Assembly: GCA_017468395.1 (NCBI GenBank)
Contig: JAFUIR010000005.1
Span: 62,001 to 126,000, forward strand
Length of the DNA: 64,000 bases
DNA from: Lachnospiraceae bacterium
Lineage (GTDB): Bacteria; Bacillota; Clostridia; Lachnospirales; Lachnospiraceae
Reading direction: 5' to 3'
Both the position numbers and the translations under genes were made by a program. The notes under the pieces were generated by a model that was not told the DNA's origin, searched no databases, and saw only the letters and a list, made by a program, of their open reading frames with translations. Every line of letters starts with the position of its first letter. Position 1 is the first letter of the stretch. Below are positions 8,590 through 17,328 of this stretch, piece by piece.

Positions 8590-9923
8590 TTTGAACGCCG
8601 GTTTAGCCTGTGCAGGTCGTACAAACAGATAGGAACCTGCACCAAAAGCATGCAAACCCAGCCGATAACGCAGGCGTAAGCGATGCCGGCGATACCCAGA
8701 TGAGGGGCAAGAATAAAGGTGAAAATTACGCGCCCGCTCACTTGGATGGAAGTTCCCAAAAGGGTGAGTTTTAATTTTCCGATTCCTCTAAAAAATCCCT
8801 GTACACCATTGGTCATGGCGGGCAGTAAATAGAACCAGGCCATGAGGGCGAGATAATGCGCACCTATGCCGATAATATTATTTGCGGTTTCGCCGGTAAC
8901 AAACAGTGACATAATGGGCTTTTTAAATAACATGGTAAGACAGCCGATAAAAATCCAGTAGCAGGTCTCCATAACCATGCCCACAGCGAAGCCGTGGCGG
9001 ATGCGTTTTTCCTGCTTGGCGCCGCGGTTTTGGGCTATGTAAGTGGTGATGGCCTGTGCAATGCTTTGCTGGGGAACGAAGGCGAAAGCATCTACTTTTG
9101 TCACTGCATTGAAGGCGGCTATGACATCTACTCCAAGGGCGTTTACCTGTCCCTGGATCAAAAGTTTGCCGATGGGCTGTACAGACTGCTGCAGCGCTGT
9201 AACACCGCCGTATTTGACAGTTTGAACCAACAGGCTTTTGTCGATTCGCCACTCTTTTTTGTGAGGGCGCAATTGGGGAATGTTCTTTATTAAATAGATG
9301 CCGGCCAAAAGGGCGGACACTGCTTCGGCAACAACAGTGGTGGTAGCACTGCAGACAATGCCGAAACCTAAAAAGCCGATAAAAATGATATCTAAAATAC
9401 CGTTGAGAATAGAGGCAAACATTAAAAATTTCAAGGGGGTTTTGGAGTCGCCGATACTTTTCAGTGCGGCAGCTAAAGCATTGTATAAAAAAGTGAAGGG
9501 GGCTCCTAAAAAAGTAATCCGTACATAGGTGAGAGTAATGTCCAAAATGGAAGCGGGGACGGAAAGCGCTTTCATGATAGGCAGTGCAAATATCATGCCA
9601 AGCAAGGTAACTAATAGGCTCAGTGCCATGCCGGAAAGCAAGGTGGTAGAGAACTGCGCACGAAGAGATGCAAAGTCTTTGGCACCAAAAAAATTGCTCA
9701 TCAATACGCCGGCGCCCAGACAAAGTCCGGTAATGGAAAGGATGACCAGATTCATTACAGGAGCGGCAATACCTACCGCTGCCAAAGCGTCTTTTCCGAT
9801 AAAACGCCCTGCAATCATGGAATCTACGGCGTTATAGCCTAATTGAAACCAGTTTCCGAGTATTAAGGGAAGGGCATATTTCCACAAATGTTCAAAGGCA
9901 CTTCCTTTTGTCATATCTCTCAT
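8586..9923 (-). CDS. MATE family multidrug/sodium antiporter
   Basis: The 445-residue product has twelve hydrophobic segments in two similar halves. Typical MATE sequence includes PLILGNWFQLGYNAVDSM at the start of helix 1, GKDALAAVG, and TKVDAFAFVPQQSIAQA in the second half. Such exporters use a Na+ or H+ gradient to expel organic cations or drugs. GGAAG precedes the ATG by 10 bp; a second ATG four codons on is an alternative start. It converges on the GT-C-like gene with a 4-bp tail overlap and no terminator in between. Confidence 0.93.
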   Translation of the reverse strand: MRDMTKGSAFEHLWKYALPLILGNWFQLGYNAVDSMIAGRFIGKDALAAVGIAAPVMNLVILSITGLCLGAGVLMSNFFGAKDFASLRAQFSTTLLSGMALSLLVTLLGMIFALPIMKALSVPASILDITLTYVRITFLGAPFTFLYNALAAALKSIGDSKTPLKFLMFASILNGILDIIFIGFLGFGIVCSATTTVVAEAVSALLAGIYLIKNIPQLRPHKKEWRIDKSLLVQTVKYGGVTALQQSVQPIGKLLIQGQVNALGVDVIAAFNAVTKVDAFAFVPQQSIAQAITTYIAQNRGAKQEKRIRHGFAVGMVMETCYWIFIGCLTMLFKKPIMSLFVTGETANNIIGIGAHYLALMAWFYLLPAMTNGVQGFFRGIGKLKLTLLGTSIQVSGRVIFTFILAPHLGIAGIAYACVIGWVCMLLVQVPICLYDLHRLNRRSN

Positions 9924-9995
9924 TACTAAATCACTTCCTATAATTACTGTTTGTTAAGGGGTAAATTTTTATAAAATTAATTATAGCGCCGGCCT

Positions 9996-10024
9996 TTGAA
10001 AAAGTCTATCACATCCTATATTAT
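9996..10024 (+). promoter_or_regulatory. Promoter for the GH4 gene
   Basis: TTGAAA (9996-10001), 17 bp, TATTAT (10019-10024). A near-palindrome TCCTATATTATATATAGGA (10014-10032) overlaps the -10, and the half sequence TATATATAGGAA recurs at 10078-10088. Confidence 0.45.
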
Positions 10025-10061
10025 ATATAGGAAGAAAAGTAAAAAATGTAGACATTTCCTG

Positions 10062-10075
10062 TGAAAGCGTTTACA
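10062..10075 (+). promoter_or_regulatory. cre site upstream of the GH4 gene
   Basis: TGAAAGCGTTTACA matches the CcpA box TGNAANCGNWNNCA at all fixed positions. It lies about 40 bp downstream of the likely -10, where CcpA normally represses. Confidence 0.65.
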
Positions 10076-10110
10076 ATTATATATAGGAAAAACGATGGAG
10101 GAGCATCAAG

Positions 10111-11511
10111 ATGAAACGAGATATTAAGATTTGTTATATCGGTGGCGGTTCCAAACTTTGGGCCAGAGTATTCATGTCGGATTTGGCGGTTGCCGAAGGA
10201 TTGTCCGGAGAAATGGCTTTATATGATATTGACAGGGAAGCAGCGGAGCGCAATGCAAAGATTGGCGTTCGTATCAATGAAAATCCCAATACAAAATCTA
10301 AACTTGAATATAAAGTATATGACAAATTGGAGGATGCTCTCAGTGGTGCGACTTTTGTACTGTTGTCCATTTTGCCGGGAACTTTTAAAGAGATGCGAAG
10401 CGATGTACATACTCCGGAAAAGTATGGCATTTATCAGTCCGTAGGAGACACGGCTGGACCGGGCGGTGTTTTGCGTGCCATGCGCACAGTGCCCATATAT
10501 GAGGATTTTGCAAAAAAAATAAAAGAAATATGTCCTGATGCATGGGTTATTAACTTTACCAATCCCATGAGTATCTGCATTAAGGTTTTGTATGATGTGT
10601 TTCCTGAGATAAAAGCCTTTGGCTGTTGCCACGAGGTATTCCATGCGCAGAAATTGTTGACGGTAATGCTGAAAGAATTGAGAGGAATTGATGTTCACAG
10701 AAGTCAAATTTACACAGATGCCTGCGGCGTGAACCATTTTACATGGATTACCCGGGCCAGATATGAGGACATAGATTTGCTGGCGTTGGTGCCGGAATTT
10801 GCCGAAAAGTTCGGAGAGGAAGGCTATTACGAAGAAGGGGATGACAGATTTGCTTTTGAAACAAATCCTTTTGCCTATGGCAATAAAGTAAAAATTGATT
10901 TATTTGAAAAATATGGTGCACTGGCAGCTGCCGGCGACAGACATCTGGCAGAGTTTTTGCCCAACAAGTGGTATTTGAAAGACCCGGAGACGGTAAAGGC
11001 GTGGAAGTTTGGACTGACCACTGTAGATTACAGAGAGGCAGACCAGGCCCAAAAGATTGCAGACACCATTGAAATGGCGGAGGGCAGGAAGGAATTTGAA
11101 GTGGTGAAATCCGATGAGGAAGCGGTGGAACTGATGAAGGCGCTGTTGGGCGGTGGAACCGTTGTTTCCAATGTCAATATGCCGAACCGTGGACAGATGC
11201 CCCAGATGCCTCTTGGCTCCATTGTGGAAACTAACTGTGTGTTTTCCAATGATACGGTATCGCCGGTTGTGTCAAGACCTTTGCCTACAGGGGCAAGCAA
11301 TTTGGTTTACAGATGCTGCGTGAACATTGACAATACATATTTGGGAATTAAAGAGAGAGATTTGGACAAGATTTATCAGGCCTTTGTGAATCAGGCGCTG
11401 TGTAATTCCCTGTCCATGGAAGAGTCAAAAGAACTGTTCCGCGAAATGTGCCTGAATACCAGAGAATATTTAGATCCTTATTACGATTTGGATACATATT
11501 TTGGGTGCTAA
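10111..11511 (+). CDS. Glycoside hydrolase family 4 (LplD/alpha-galacturonidase-like)
   Basis: The 466-residue protein begins IKICYIGGGSKLW, the NAD-binding motif of GH4 enzymes, which use NAD+ and a divalent metal in a redox-elimination mechanism. The metal ligands expected in the family are visible as Cys173-His174 in CCHEVF and His209 in CGVNHFTW; TNPM precedes them. The sequence CHEV is, as I recall, the mark of the LplD group that acts on alpha-galacturonides, and in Bacillus lplD sits beside lplABC, as here beside two permeases and a lipoprotein. Start ATG is preceded by GGAGGAGCATCAAG. The substrate is inferred from motif and context. Confidence 0.85.
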   Translation: MKRDIKICYIGGGSKLWARVFMSDLAVAEGLSGEMALYDIDREAAERNAKIGVRINENPNTKSKLEYKVYDKLEDALSGATFVLLSILPGTFKEMRSDVHTPEKYGIYQSVGDTAGPGGVLRAMRTVPIYEDFAKKIKEICPDAWVINFTNPMSICIKVLYDVFPEIKAFGCCHEVFHAQKLLTVMLKELRGIDVHRSQIYTDACGVNHFTWITRARYEDIDLLALVPEFAEKFGEEGYYEEGDDRFAFETNPFAYGNKVKIDLFEKYGALAAAGDRHLAEFLPNKWYLKDPETVKAWKFGLTTVDYREADQAQKIADTIEMAEGRKEFEVVKSDEEAVELMKALLGGGTVVSNVNMPNRGQMPQMPLGSIVETNCVFSNDTVSPVVSRPLPTGASNLVYRCCVNIDNTYLGIKERDLDKIYQAFVNQALCNSLSMEESKELFREMCLNTREYLDPYYDLDTYFGC

Positions 11512-11558
11512 TGTAGATGGAAGCAGTTGGTTTTTGTGCAAAATGTTGCCAAGAAAAA

Positions 11559-11572
11559 TGTAAACACTTACA
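11559..11572. promoter_or_regulatory. Near-cre palindrome upstream of the sugar-transport operon
   Basis: TGTAAACACTTACA differs from the CcpA consensus only at the central CG (CA here), and is flanked by AA/TT that extend the dyad. It lies between the GH4 gene and the transporter genes. Confidence 0.45.
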
Positions 11573-11581
11573 TTTTACATC

Positions 11582-11643
11582 AGAATTACTATAGAATATC
11601 AAAAAAATCAAGATATTAGAATTACATAGTCAAAAAAATCAAG
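11582..11643. repeat. Direct repeat pair, possible AraC-type operator
   Basis: Two copies of AGAATTAC-ATAG followed by TCAAAAAAATCAAG lie at 11582-11612 and 11618-11643. The first copy has a T and AATA inserted. The second copy ends about 21 bp before a TAAAAT -10-like box (11665-11670), next to where a -35 would be. This is the layout of an activator-dependent promoter; the AraC gene at 21458 is the obvious candidate. Confidence 0.5.
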
Positions 11644-11714
11644 GAAAAAAGATGGCATGTGATGTAAAATAAATTCACATAGTTGTTATTAATGTGGACA
11701 AAAGTTGAAAAGTT

Positions 11715-12314
11715 ATGAAACAAATTACATTTGAGCAATATCGAAACATTGATCTAACAATTTTGGTAGCGCTTACAGTTGTTTTTGAAGCAATTACCAC
11801 ATTGGCTACGGCAAAGTGGTTTTATGCTCAGCCTATAGCAATATCCATAAGTCTTACACTGATATGTGTAGCCATGATGCGGTGGAGCGGATATGCCGCT
11901 GTGGTGGCAGTAACGGGAGGTTTAGTGTTCAGCATTACTTCCGGGGCAACAATAGAGCAATATCTGATATACTGTGTAGGCAATTTATTCGCACTGGTTG
12001 CGCTCCTTGTTATCAAGTTGTGGGGCAAAGAAAAAATAAGATGCAGCCGACCGAGACTTATGCTGTATGTTCTTGTGGCATATATCGGCATGGCGCTTGG
12101 CAGATGGTTGGTTTCGCTTCTTTTTGGCGGCGACCTGATGGCCTTTGTGGTGTTTATTACTACAGATATTATAACCTTGCTGTTTGCGGAAATTATCATT
12201 CTTATCCTTCGCAAGGTAGATGGGATGATTGAAGACCAGAAAGCGTATCTCTTCCGGCTGGAAAGGGAGAAGCAGGAGAAAGCAAACATGGATGAAGCAG
12301 GGGAAGATTATTAA
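11715..12314 (+). CDS. Polytopic membrane protein, ECF S-component-like
   Basis: This 199-residue protein has about six hydrophobic segments from residue 13 to 165 and a charged, helical C-terminal tail (KVDGMIEDQKAYLFRLEREKQEK). The length, the six helices and the Gly-rich internal turn (RWSGYAAVVAVTGGLVFS) resemble substrate-binding S components of energy-coupling-factor transporters, but I see no family-specific motif. It stands first in the transport operon, 53 bp before the permease pair. The ribosome site is weak (GTTGAAAAG). The function is unknown; a part in the importer is suggested only by position. Confidence 0.6.
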   Translation: MKQITFEQYRNIDLTILVALTVVFEAITTLATAKWFYAQPIAISISLTLICVAMMRWSGYAAVVAVTGGLVFSITSGATIEQYLIYCVGNLFALVALLVIKLWGKEKIRCSRPRLMLYVLVAYIGMALGRWLVSLLFGGDLMAFVVFITTDIITLLFAEIIILILRKVDGMIEDQKAYLFRLEREKQEKANMDEAGEDY

Positions 12315-12367
12315 GCGACAATATTTATTTACATATTTAGCAAACGTTCAAAACGGAGGAATTGATT

Positions 12368-13426
12368 ATGAGAGCGAAAGCCGCCGACTATCTCGTTTAT
12401 GACGAGAGCACGGGAAAATATAGAGAGGACGCTGAGCAGATAGTCAGAGATGATGTGGAAAAACATTATTGGCTGAATGTGGGAAGAACAATCATAAAAG
12501 ACTGGCGTTTGTATTTAATGCTTCTGCCTATGCTTTTGGTATTCCTGTTCTGGAGATACTTCCCTATGTACGAACTGTTGGGATGTTTCAAGGTAAATGA
12601 TTCCACATTGCCTGTTGCCGATCAGTTGTATGCAGGTTTTTCATATTTTAAAGAATTGTTTGCGGGAGAAAGTTCCCTTTCTACAGAATTCTGGAGGGCT
12701 TTCCGTAACACATTTTTACTTAGTTTCTACGGATTGTGCTTTGGTTTCCCGATGCCCATTATTGTTGCATTGTTCTTTAACGAAATCCGTTCAAACATTG
12801 CGAGAAGTATTTATCAGGTTATTACATACCTGCCTAAATTCATGTCAACAGTTGTTATGACATCCTTGGTAACCATGCTGGTTCGTCAGTCTTCACCTCT
12901 TGCAGGTATGGAGATGGGTGTTATTTCCAAAATGTTGGTAAACATCGGCGCAGTGAGTGCAGAAGTGGGAAATGCCGGACTTTTAAACAGACCGGAATTC
13001 TTCCGTGCGATATACCAGATAAGCGGTATTTGGGAAGGCGCCGGATACGACAGTATCGTATTCTTTGCAGCGATTATCGCTATCTCTCTTACAAGTTATG
13101 AGGCGGCGCAAATCGACGGTGCCGGAAAGATAGCACAGATGAGATATGTAGTACTTCCTTCTATCTTATCTACAATCGTAATCATGTTAATTAACCGTAT
13201 CGGTTCCCTGTTGAACGTCGGATACGAAAAAGTATTGTTGCTGTACAACCCTAACACTTATGTTACAGCAGATGTGGTTTCAACCTTGGCACAACGTTAC
13301 GGTATCGCAGAAGGTCTTGTGGGTATTGCGTCATCGGCGGAAATGCTAAACAACATTGTCGGTATGCTTTTGGTTATCGGTGCAAACACCATTGCCCGTA
13401 AAGCATCGAATGTTTCATTATATTAA
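12368..13426 (+). CDS. Carbohydrate ABC transporter permease (LplB type)
   Basis: The ATG at 12368 is preceded by CGGAGGAATTG. The 352-residue protein has an N-terminal cytoplasmic extension of about 50 residues and six membrane helices. The permease-ATPase contact loop is SYEAAQIDGAGKIAQMRYVVLP, the EAA motif. The extended N-terminus and the LPMLLVFLFWRYFPMY first helix are typical of the LplB/YtcP-linked group that imports complex sugars with a lipoprotein and an MsmX-type ATPase. It pairs with the permease 15 bp downstream. Confidence 0.93.
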   Translation: MRAKAADYLVYDESTGKYREDAEQIVRDDVEKHYWLNVGRTIIKDWRLYLMLLPMLLVFLFWRYFPMYELLGCFKVNDSTLPVADQLYAGFSYFKELFAGESSLSTEFWRAFRNTFLLSFYGLCFGFPMPIIVALFFNEIRSNIARSIYQVITYLPKFMSTVVMTSLVTMLVRQSSPLAGMEMGVISKMLVNIGAVSAEVGNAGLLNRPEFFRAIYQISGIWEGAGYDSIVFFAAIIAISLTSYEAAQIDGAGKIAQMRYVVLPSILSTIVIMLINRIGSLLNVGYEKVLLLYNPNTYVTADVVSTLAQRYGIAEGLVGIASSAEMLNNIVGMLLVIGANTIARKASNVSLY

Positions 13427-13441
13427 GGAGGTACTTCTATA

Positions 13442-14332
13442 ATGAAAAGAAAACTTGAAGTATCTGAACTTATATTTAAGATTATCAGTTATGTATTCCT
13501 TACTATATTTGCAATTTGCTGTTTGTACCCTTTCCTGTATGCGATTTCCGCAGCGGTCAGCGGTAGAGAAGCAGTAGAATATGGTCAGATTGTTTTGTTC
13601 CCGAAGGATCTTCAGTTTGAAGCCTTTGCGAATATGTTCACAAACAACATGTTCTGGAACTCTTACACCAACACATTGTTCGTAACTTTCTATGGTACCA
13701 TCTGGGCTATGCTGGTTGCTATCCTTGGCGGTTATGCTCTTTCCAAGAAGAGATTGCTGTTCCGTAAAGGATTCAACTTCTTCCTGGTATTTACCATGTG
13801 GTTCTCCGCAGGTCTGGTACCCCAGTACTTGAACTACTTGAGTACGCAGAAAGTTTTCAGGGCAATCGGTATCATGGATGACAAATGGCTGGTTGTTATC
13901 GCCATGGGTATGGCAGCTATGAATATTATCCTTCTTCGTAATGCATTTGAAGGCGTGCCTTCCGAAATCGAAGAAGCGGCTATCGTAGACGGTGCTACGG
14001 AACTGCAGGTTTTGACCCGCGTATACATCCCTATGAGTAAATCCACAATCGCAACGGTTGCACTGTTCTTTGCGATTTCCAGATGGAACGGTTACTTCTG
14101 GGCAAGACAGATGATTAGTAACTTGAACGAACATCCCTTGCAGGTATTTATCCGTTTGAAATTGGAAGAATTTCAGGATCCTGACATCATGACAGGTTGG
14201 AATGAAGCATATGCGGCTGACTCTGTAATTTATGCCTTGATTGTATGTTCCATTATCCCGGTTCTTATTATCTATCCTTTCATCCAGAAATATTTCGCTA
14301 AAGGCGTAAATATGGGTGGCGTTAAGGAGTAA
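13442..14332 (+). CDS. Carbohydrate ABC transporter permease (LplC/YtcP type)
   Basis: The 296-residue inner-membrane protein has six helices and the EAA loop IEEAAIVDGATELQVLTRVYIP, by which it should contact the ATPase. The ending FIQKYFAKGVNMGGVKE is characteristic of the LplC/YtcP partner permeases. AAGGAGGTACTTCTATA precedes the ATG. It follows the LplB-type gene by 15 bp and precedes the lipoprotein gene by 68 bp; together they form the translocation unit. Confidence 0.94.
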   Translation: MKRKLEVSELIFKIISYVFLTIFAICCLYPFLYAISAAVSGREAVEYGQIVLFPKDLQFEAFANMFTNNMFWNSYTNTLFVTFYGTIWAMLVAILGGYALSKKRLLFRKGFNFFLVFTMWFSAGLVPQYLNYLSTQKVFRAIGIMDDKWLVVIAMGMAAMNIILLRNAFEGVPSEIEEAAIVDGATELQVLTRVYIPMSKSTIATVALFFAISRWNGYFWARQMISNLNEHPLQVFIRLKLEEFQDPDIMTGWNEAYAADSVIYALIVCSIIPVLIIYPFIQKYFAKGVNMGGVKE

Positions 14333-14400
14333 CTTATTAACTTACTTTGGTTATTATTGCGGAAACGCTTAATAATAATAAATATTTTGGAGGAAAAAAA

Positions 14401-16596
14401 ATGAAAAAGAAAAAAATTCTTTCTCTGATCACCACACTTGTGTTGGTTAGCAGCATGCTTATTTCCTGTGGTTCCACCGGAAATGAACTTCCTGTTGAAT
14501 CAACACCCGGTACACAGGCACAGGAATCTACCGGTGGTGCAGAGAGCACAGAAAGCAGCGAAGTTGTTGAAGAGAAAACTCTTGAATATGCTTCAGGCAC
14601 AGTTCTTCGTATGGCTACAGGTTATAACAACGCAAAGACAGGTATGTTCTTTGACGCTGAAGTAGCAGGCGAAGGCGTTACACTTGCAGATGGTAACACA
14701 TACCATGCAGGCGATCTCAAACCGACTTGGGTTGAGGTTAAAAATGTACTTGGTGTAGACTTTGAAAACAAATACCAGGGAAACAGCGCTTCTAACGAGT
14801 TCAAATACTGGAAAGAGCAGCTTGACCAGGTTGACATGGTAAGTGGTAGTGCATCTCAGCTTTCCGAAGCTGGTGTTGCAGGCGACCTGATTAACATCGC
14901 AGACTACCTTGACTACATGCCCAACTTCAAGGCTTATCTTGAAGCTAACCCTATTGTTCGTCTGTCTATCACAGGTGACACAAAAACAGGTGCTATTTAC
15001 TTCTCCCCTTACTTCGATGGTGTAAACGATATCGAGCGTATGCCTTTGATGCGTACAGACTGGGTAGAAAAACTTCTTAACGGCGAAGGCGAATTTACAG
15101 CTACATCCAGCAAAAACCTTGCTAAAGCAGCTTATGAACCTTATATGCCTACAAGCGGTAAAGTTGCAATCGAAACAGTAAAAGCTGACGGTTCTGCAAC
15201 AGAAACAGTTACAAAAGACTATGATGCAGCAGGCAATATCATCAAAACTATGAATGATGCTCTTGCATCCGGCGATGTTACAGGTGTTGAAGCTGTTAAT
15301 ATGCTTCGTACTTACATCGACAAAGCTTACAACGGATACTATGGTACAAACCGTGCTGACCTCTTCATCGGTCAGAATGCAGCATGGGATGCTGACGAAC
15401 TCGTAGCACTTCTTCGTTGCGTAGTTGCTAACTCTCAGACACTCAATGGTACTGACACAGTTCAGGGTATTTTCTCCAGAGAAGATGATAACAACCAGAG
15501 ACGTGTAGATATGTTCCGTTTCGTTGGTACTCTCTTTGGTGTTCGTGGTCTGGAATCCAGACAGGATTACCTGTATGTTGGTAACGATGGCGAACTTCAT
15601 GACGCTCGTCAGGAAGAAGCAACTTATGTAGCTCTTGGCAAAATGAATGCACTTGTTAAAGAAGGTCTTATCTCTTCTTCTTTCGTAAATCAGGAAGATA
15701 CAGATACAAAGACAATGCTTGCAAATGATGCAGGTTTCATGCACTACGACTACAACCAGACACAGACAGTTTACAATGAGACACAGCTTCAGGACGGCGA
15801 GAAATACATGGCAGTTATGGTTCCCGTTGCTCGCTGGTACGATGGCACAGATGCTAACGGTGTATACATGAGATTTACAGAGTCTTGGAGATCCGTTAAA
15901 ACTGATGGTTGGGGAATCTCCAAAGCCGGTGTTGGCGCTGATACAAACAAACTCAACGCAGCTCTGAAACTGATTGACTACGCTTACAGCACAGAAGGTC
16001 AGATCCTTATGTCCTATGGTCCTGATGCATTCATCAAAACAAATACTGATGGTTCTTATGTAACATTTAACTTCAACGGTACAGAAATGCCTGTTATCGC
16101 TGATGCAACATTCGCAGAACTTTGGGATAAAGCTTCCGGTAACTACACTAACTATGCTCGTCAGTATCTTGGTTCTACATTGTCCTTTGCTAAGAGCCAG
16201 GCATTCGAGTATCAGTGTACACACGAAGTAGGTAAAGAAGGTGCTGGTAAGATTTCTGTAGCTATCGGTCTGGGAACAATCAAACATCCCGAACTGGCTC
16301 TTACAGATAATGCTTGGTACACATCTGTTCCTACAGTTCTTCCTAACACCAAAGAAGAAACAGAGATTATCTCTGGCTTAACAGAACTTTCTTCTAAGGG
16401 TAAATTCTCTTCTTCTAAGGGTGACACAAACGCATTCGTTGACATCATTGTTAACGGTTACACTCTTGAAGGAATGACATCTACAGCAGAAGCTGCTAAG
16501 ACAGTTTCCGAAACATGGAAAGGTAATCAGTACCTTACACTGAAAAACATGGCTTGGGATAAACTTGAAGAGTACTACAACACACTGAACAAATAA
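14401..16596 (+). CDS. Large extracellular solute-binding lipoprotein of the sugar ABC importer
   Basis: The ATG at 14401 follows TTTGGAGGAAAAAAA. The N-terminus is a lipoprotein signal with lipobox LISC (Cys23), followed by a Ser/Thr/Glu-rich linker. At 731 residues it is much longer than the 430-560 usual for sugar-binding proteins. The C-terminal half has the expected layout (GWGISKAGVGADTNKLNAALKLIDY, and STEGQILMSYG). Codon use is strongly biased (GTT, GCT, ACA, CTT) compared with the neighbours, a sign of very high expression. It should capture the oligosaccharide or uronide for the two upstream permeases. Confidence 0.9.
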   Translation: MKKKKILSLITTLVLVSSMLISCGSTGNELPVESTPGTQAQESTGGAESTESSEVVEEKTLEYASGTVLRMATGYNNAKTGMFFDAEVAGEGVTLADGNTYHAGDLKPTWVEVKNVLGVDFENKYQGNSASNEFKYWKEQLDQVDMVSGSASQLSEAGVAGDLINIADYLDYMPNFKAYLEANPIVRLSITGDTKTGAIYFSPYFDGVNDIERMPLMRTDWVEKLLNGEGEFTATSSKNLAKAAYEPYMPTSGKVAIETVKADGSATETVTKDYDAAGNIIKTMNDALASGDVTGVEAVNMLRTYIDKAYNGYYGTNRADLFIGQNAAWDADELVALLRCVVANSQTLNGTDTVQGIFSREDDNNQRRVDMFRFVGTLFGVRGLESRQDYLYVGNDGELHDARQEEATYVALGKMNALVKEGLISSSFVNQEDTDTKTMLANDAGFMHYDYNQTQTVYNETQLQDGEKYMAVMVPVARWYDGTDANGVYMRFTESWRSVKTDGWGISKAGVGADTNKLNAALKLIDYAYSTEGQILMSYGPDAFIKTNTDGSYVTFNFNGTEMPVIADATFAELWDKASGNYTNYARQYLGSTLSFAKSQAFEYQCTHEVGKEGAGKISVAIGLGTIKHPELALTDNAWYTSVPTVLPNTKEETEIISGLTELSSKGKFSSSKGDTNAFVDIIVNGYTLEGMTSTAEAAKTVSETWKGNQYLTLKNMAWDKLEEYYNTLNK

Positions 16597-16630
16597 TAAT
16601 TCAGTATTAAAATTAACTTTGGTTAATGAA

Positions 16631-16666
16631 TTTACGGCAGAGGAGTTTGTGCTCCTCTGCCGGTAA
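16631..16666 (+). other. Intercistronic hairpin after the solute-binding lipoprotein gene
   Basis: TTTACGGCAGAGGAG and CTCCTCTGCCGGTAAA pair almost fully, with one bulged base and a 6-nt loop. No T tract follows, so it is more likely an RNA-stabilising or partial-attenuation hairpin that lets the lipoprotein be made in excess over the downstream genes. Confidence 0.6.
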
Positions 16667-16745
16667 ATGAAAAAGATAAGCCCGGTTGCCGGGAAAGGCA
16701 ACAATTAAATCACTTTGCCAATTTGGGCGGAGAATGGAGACGGAT

Positions 16746-17324
16746 ATGTACAAGAAACAAATGATTCTCCAGCGTATTGTAAGCTACCTTTTATTAGGAG
16801 CAGCAGCGCTTGTATTCGTATATTCTTTAGGTCTTGTAACAGACCTTTATGATAGTAAATTCAGTTTTTACGCACAAGATATAGAGAGTCCTATGGTTGC
16901 GGGAACAGAAGTATATTATCTTATGCAGGAATTTAATCAACAGCTTACCGGAGTAGGTATTGCTTTGATTTTGGTTGCTGTATCACAGTTTGTGTTCCAA
17001 ACTCACAACCGTAGAAGATATTACATCGCAAATTACATAACTGTTTGTGCTAATACAGTTGCAGGTATTGCTGCATCTGTATGGGCACTGGACAATATAT
17101 TTAAATATAAAGCACTGTTTTTGCAGGTGGATTTTGAAACCTTGAAGACGTATGCAGAAATGTTTGGATTCCCTTATATTGAATCAACATTCTGGTTTGA
17201 TGCAAGTAAAGTGGTATTCGGTATTCTTTTAGTAGGCGTGGCACTCAATGTGATTAGCATGATCTGGAAAGTGGCATTAATGAGCGCTGAAAAGAGACTG
17301 ATTAAACAAGGCAAGGAGGACTAA
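16746..17324 (+). CDS. Four-helix membrane protein of the sugar-transport locus (block 1, first)
   Basis: The ATG at 16746 follows TGGAGACGGAT; an ATG at 16734 is a less likely start. The 192-residue product has four hydrophobic segments and short charged ends. Its first helix reads ALVFVYSLGLV and its third ends near LDNIFKY. The protein at 18929 shows the same plan (FLVYSLNL, FVDNYY), so the two are probably paralogues. It has no family I recognise. It is followed at 4 bp by a second four-helix protein and then by an ABC ATPase. Confidence 0.8.
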   Translation: MYKKQMILQRIVSYLLLGAAALVFVYSLGLVTDLYDSKFSFYAQDIESPMVAGTEVYYLMQEFNQQLTGVGIALILVAVSQFVFQTHNRRRYYIANYITVCANTVAGIAASVWALDNIFKYKALFLQVDFETLKTYAEMFGFPYIESTFWFDASKVVFGILLVGVALNVISMIWKVALMSAEKRLIKQGKED

Positions 17325-17328
17325 GATA

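Noticed and set aside
14352-14372. cre site before the lipoprotein gene (GCGGAAACGCTTAAT)
   Set aside because: It has the AANCG core but misses three fixed positions, including the right end.
14593-16287. 564-codon open frame on the minus strand within the lipoprotein gene
   Set aside because: It lies fully opposite a gene with clear signal peptide and strong codon bias. The bias itself removes stops from the opposite frame, and the antisense product is Cys/Phe-rich without motifs.
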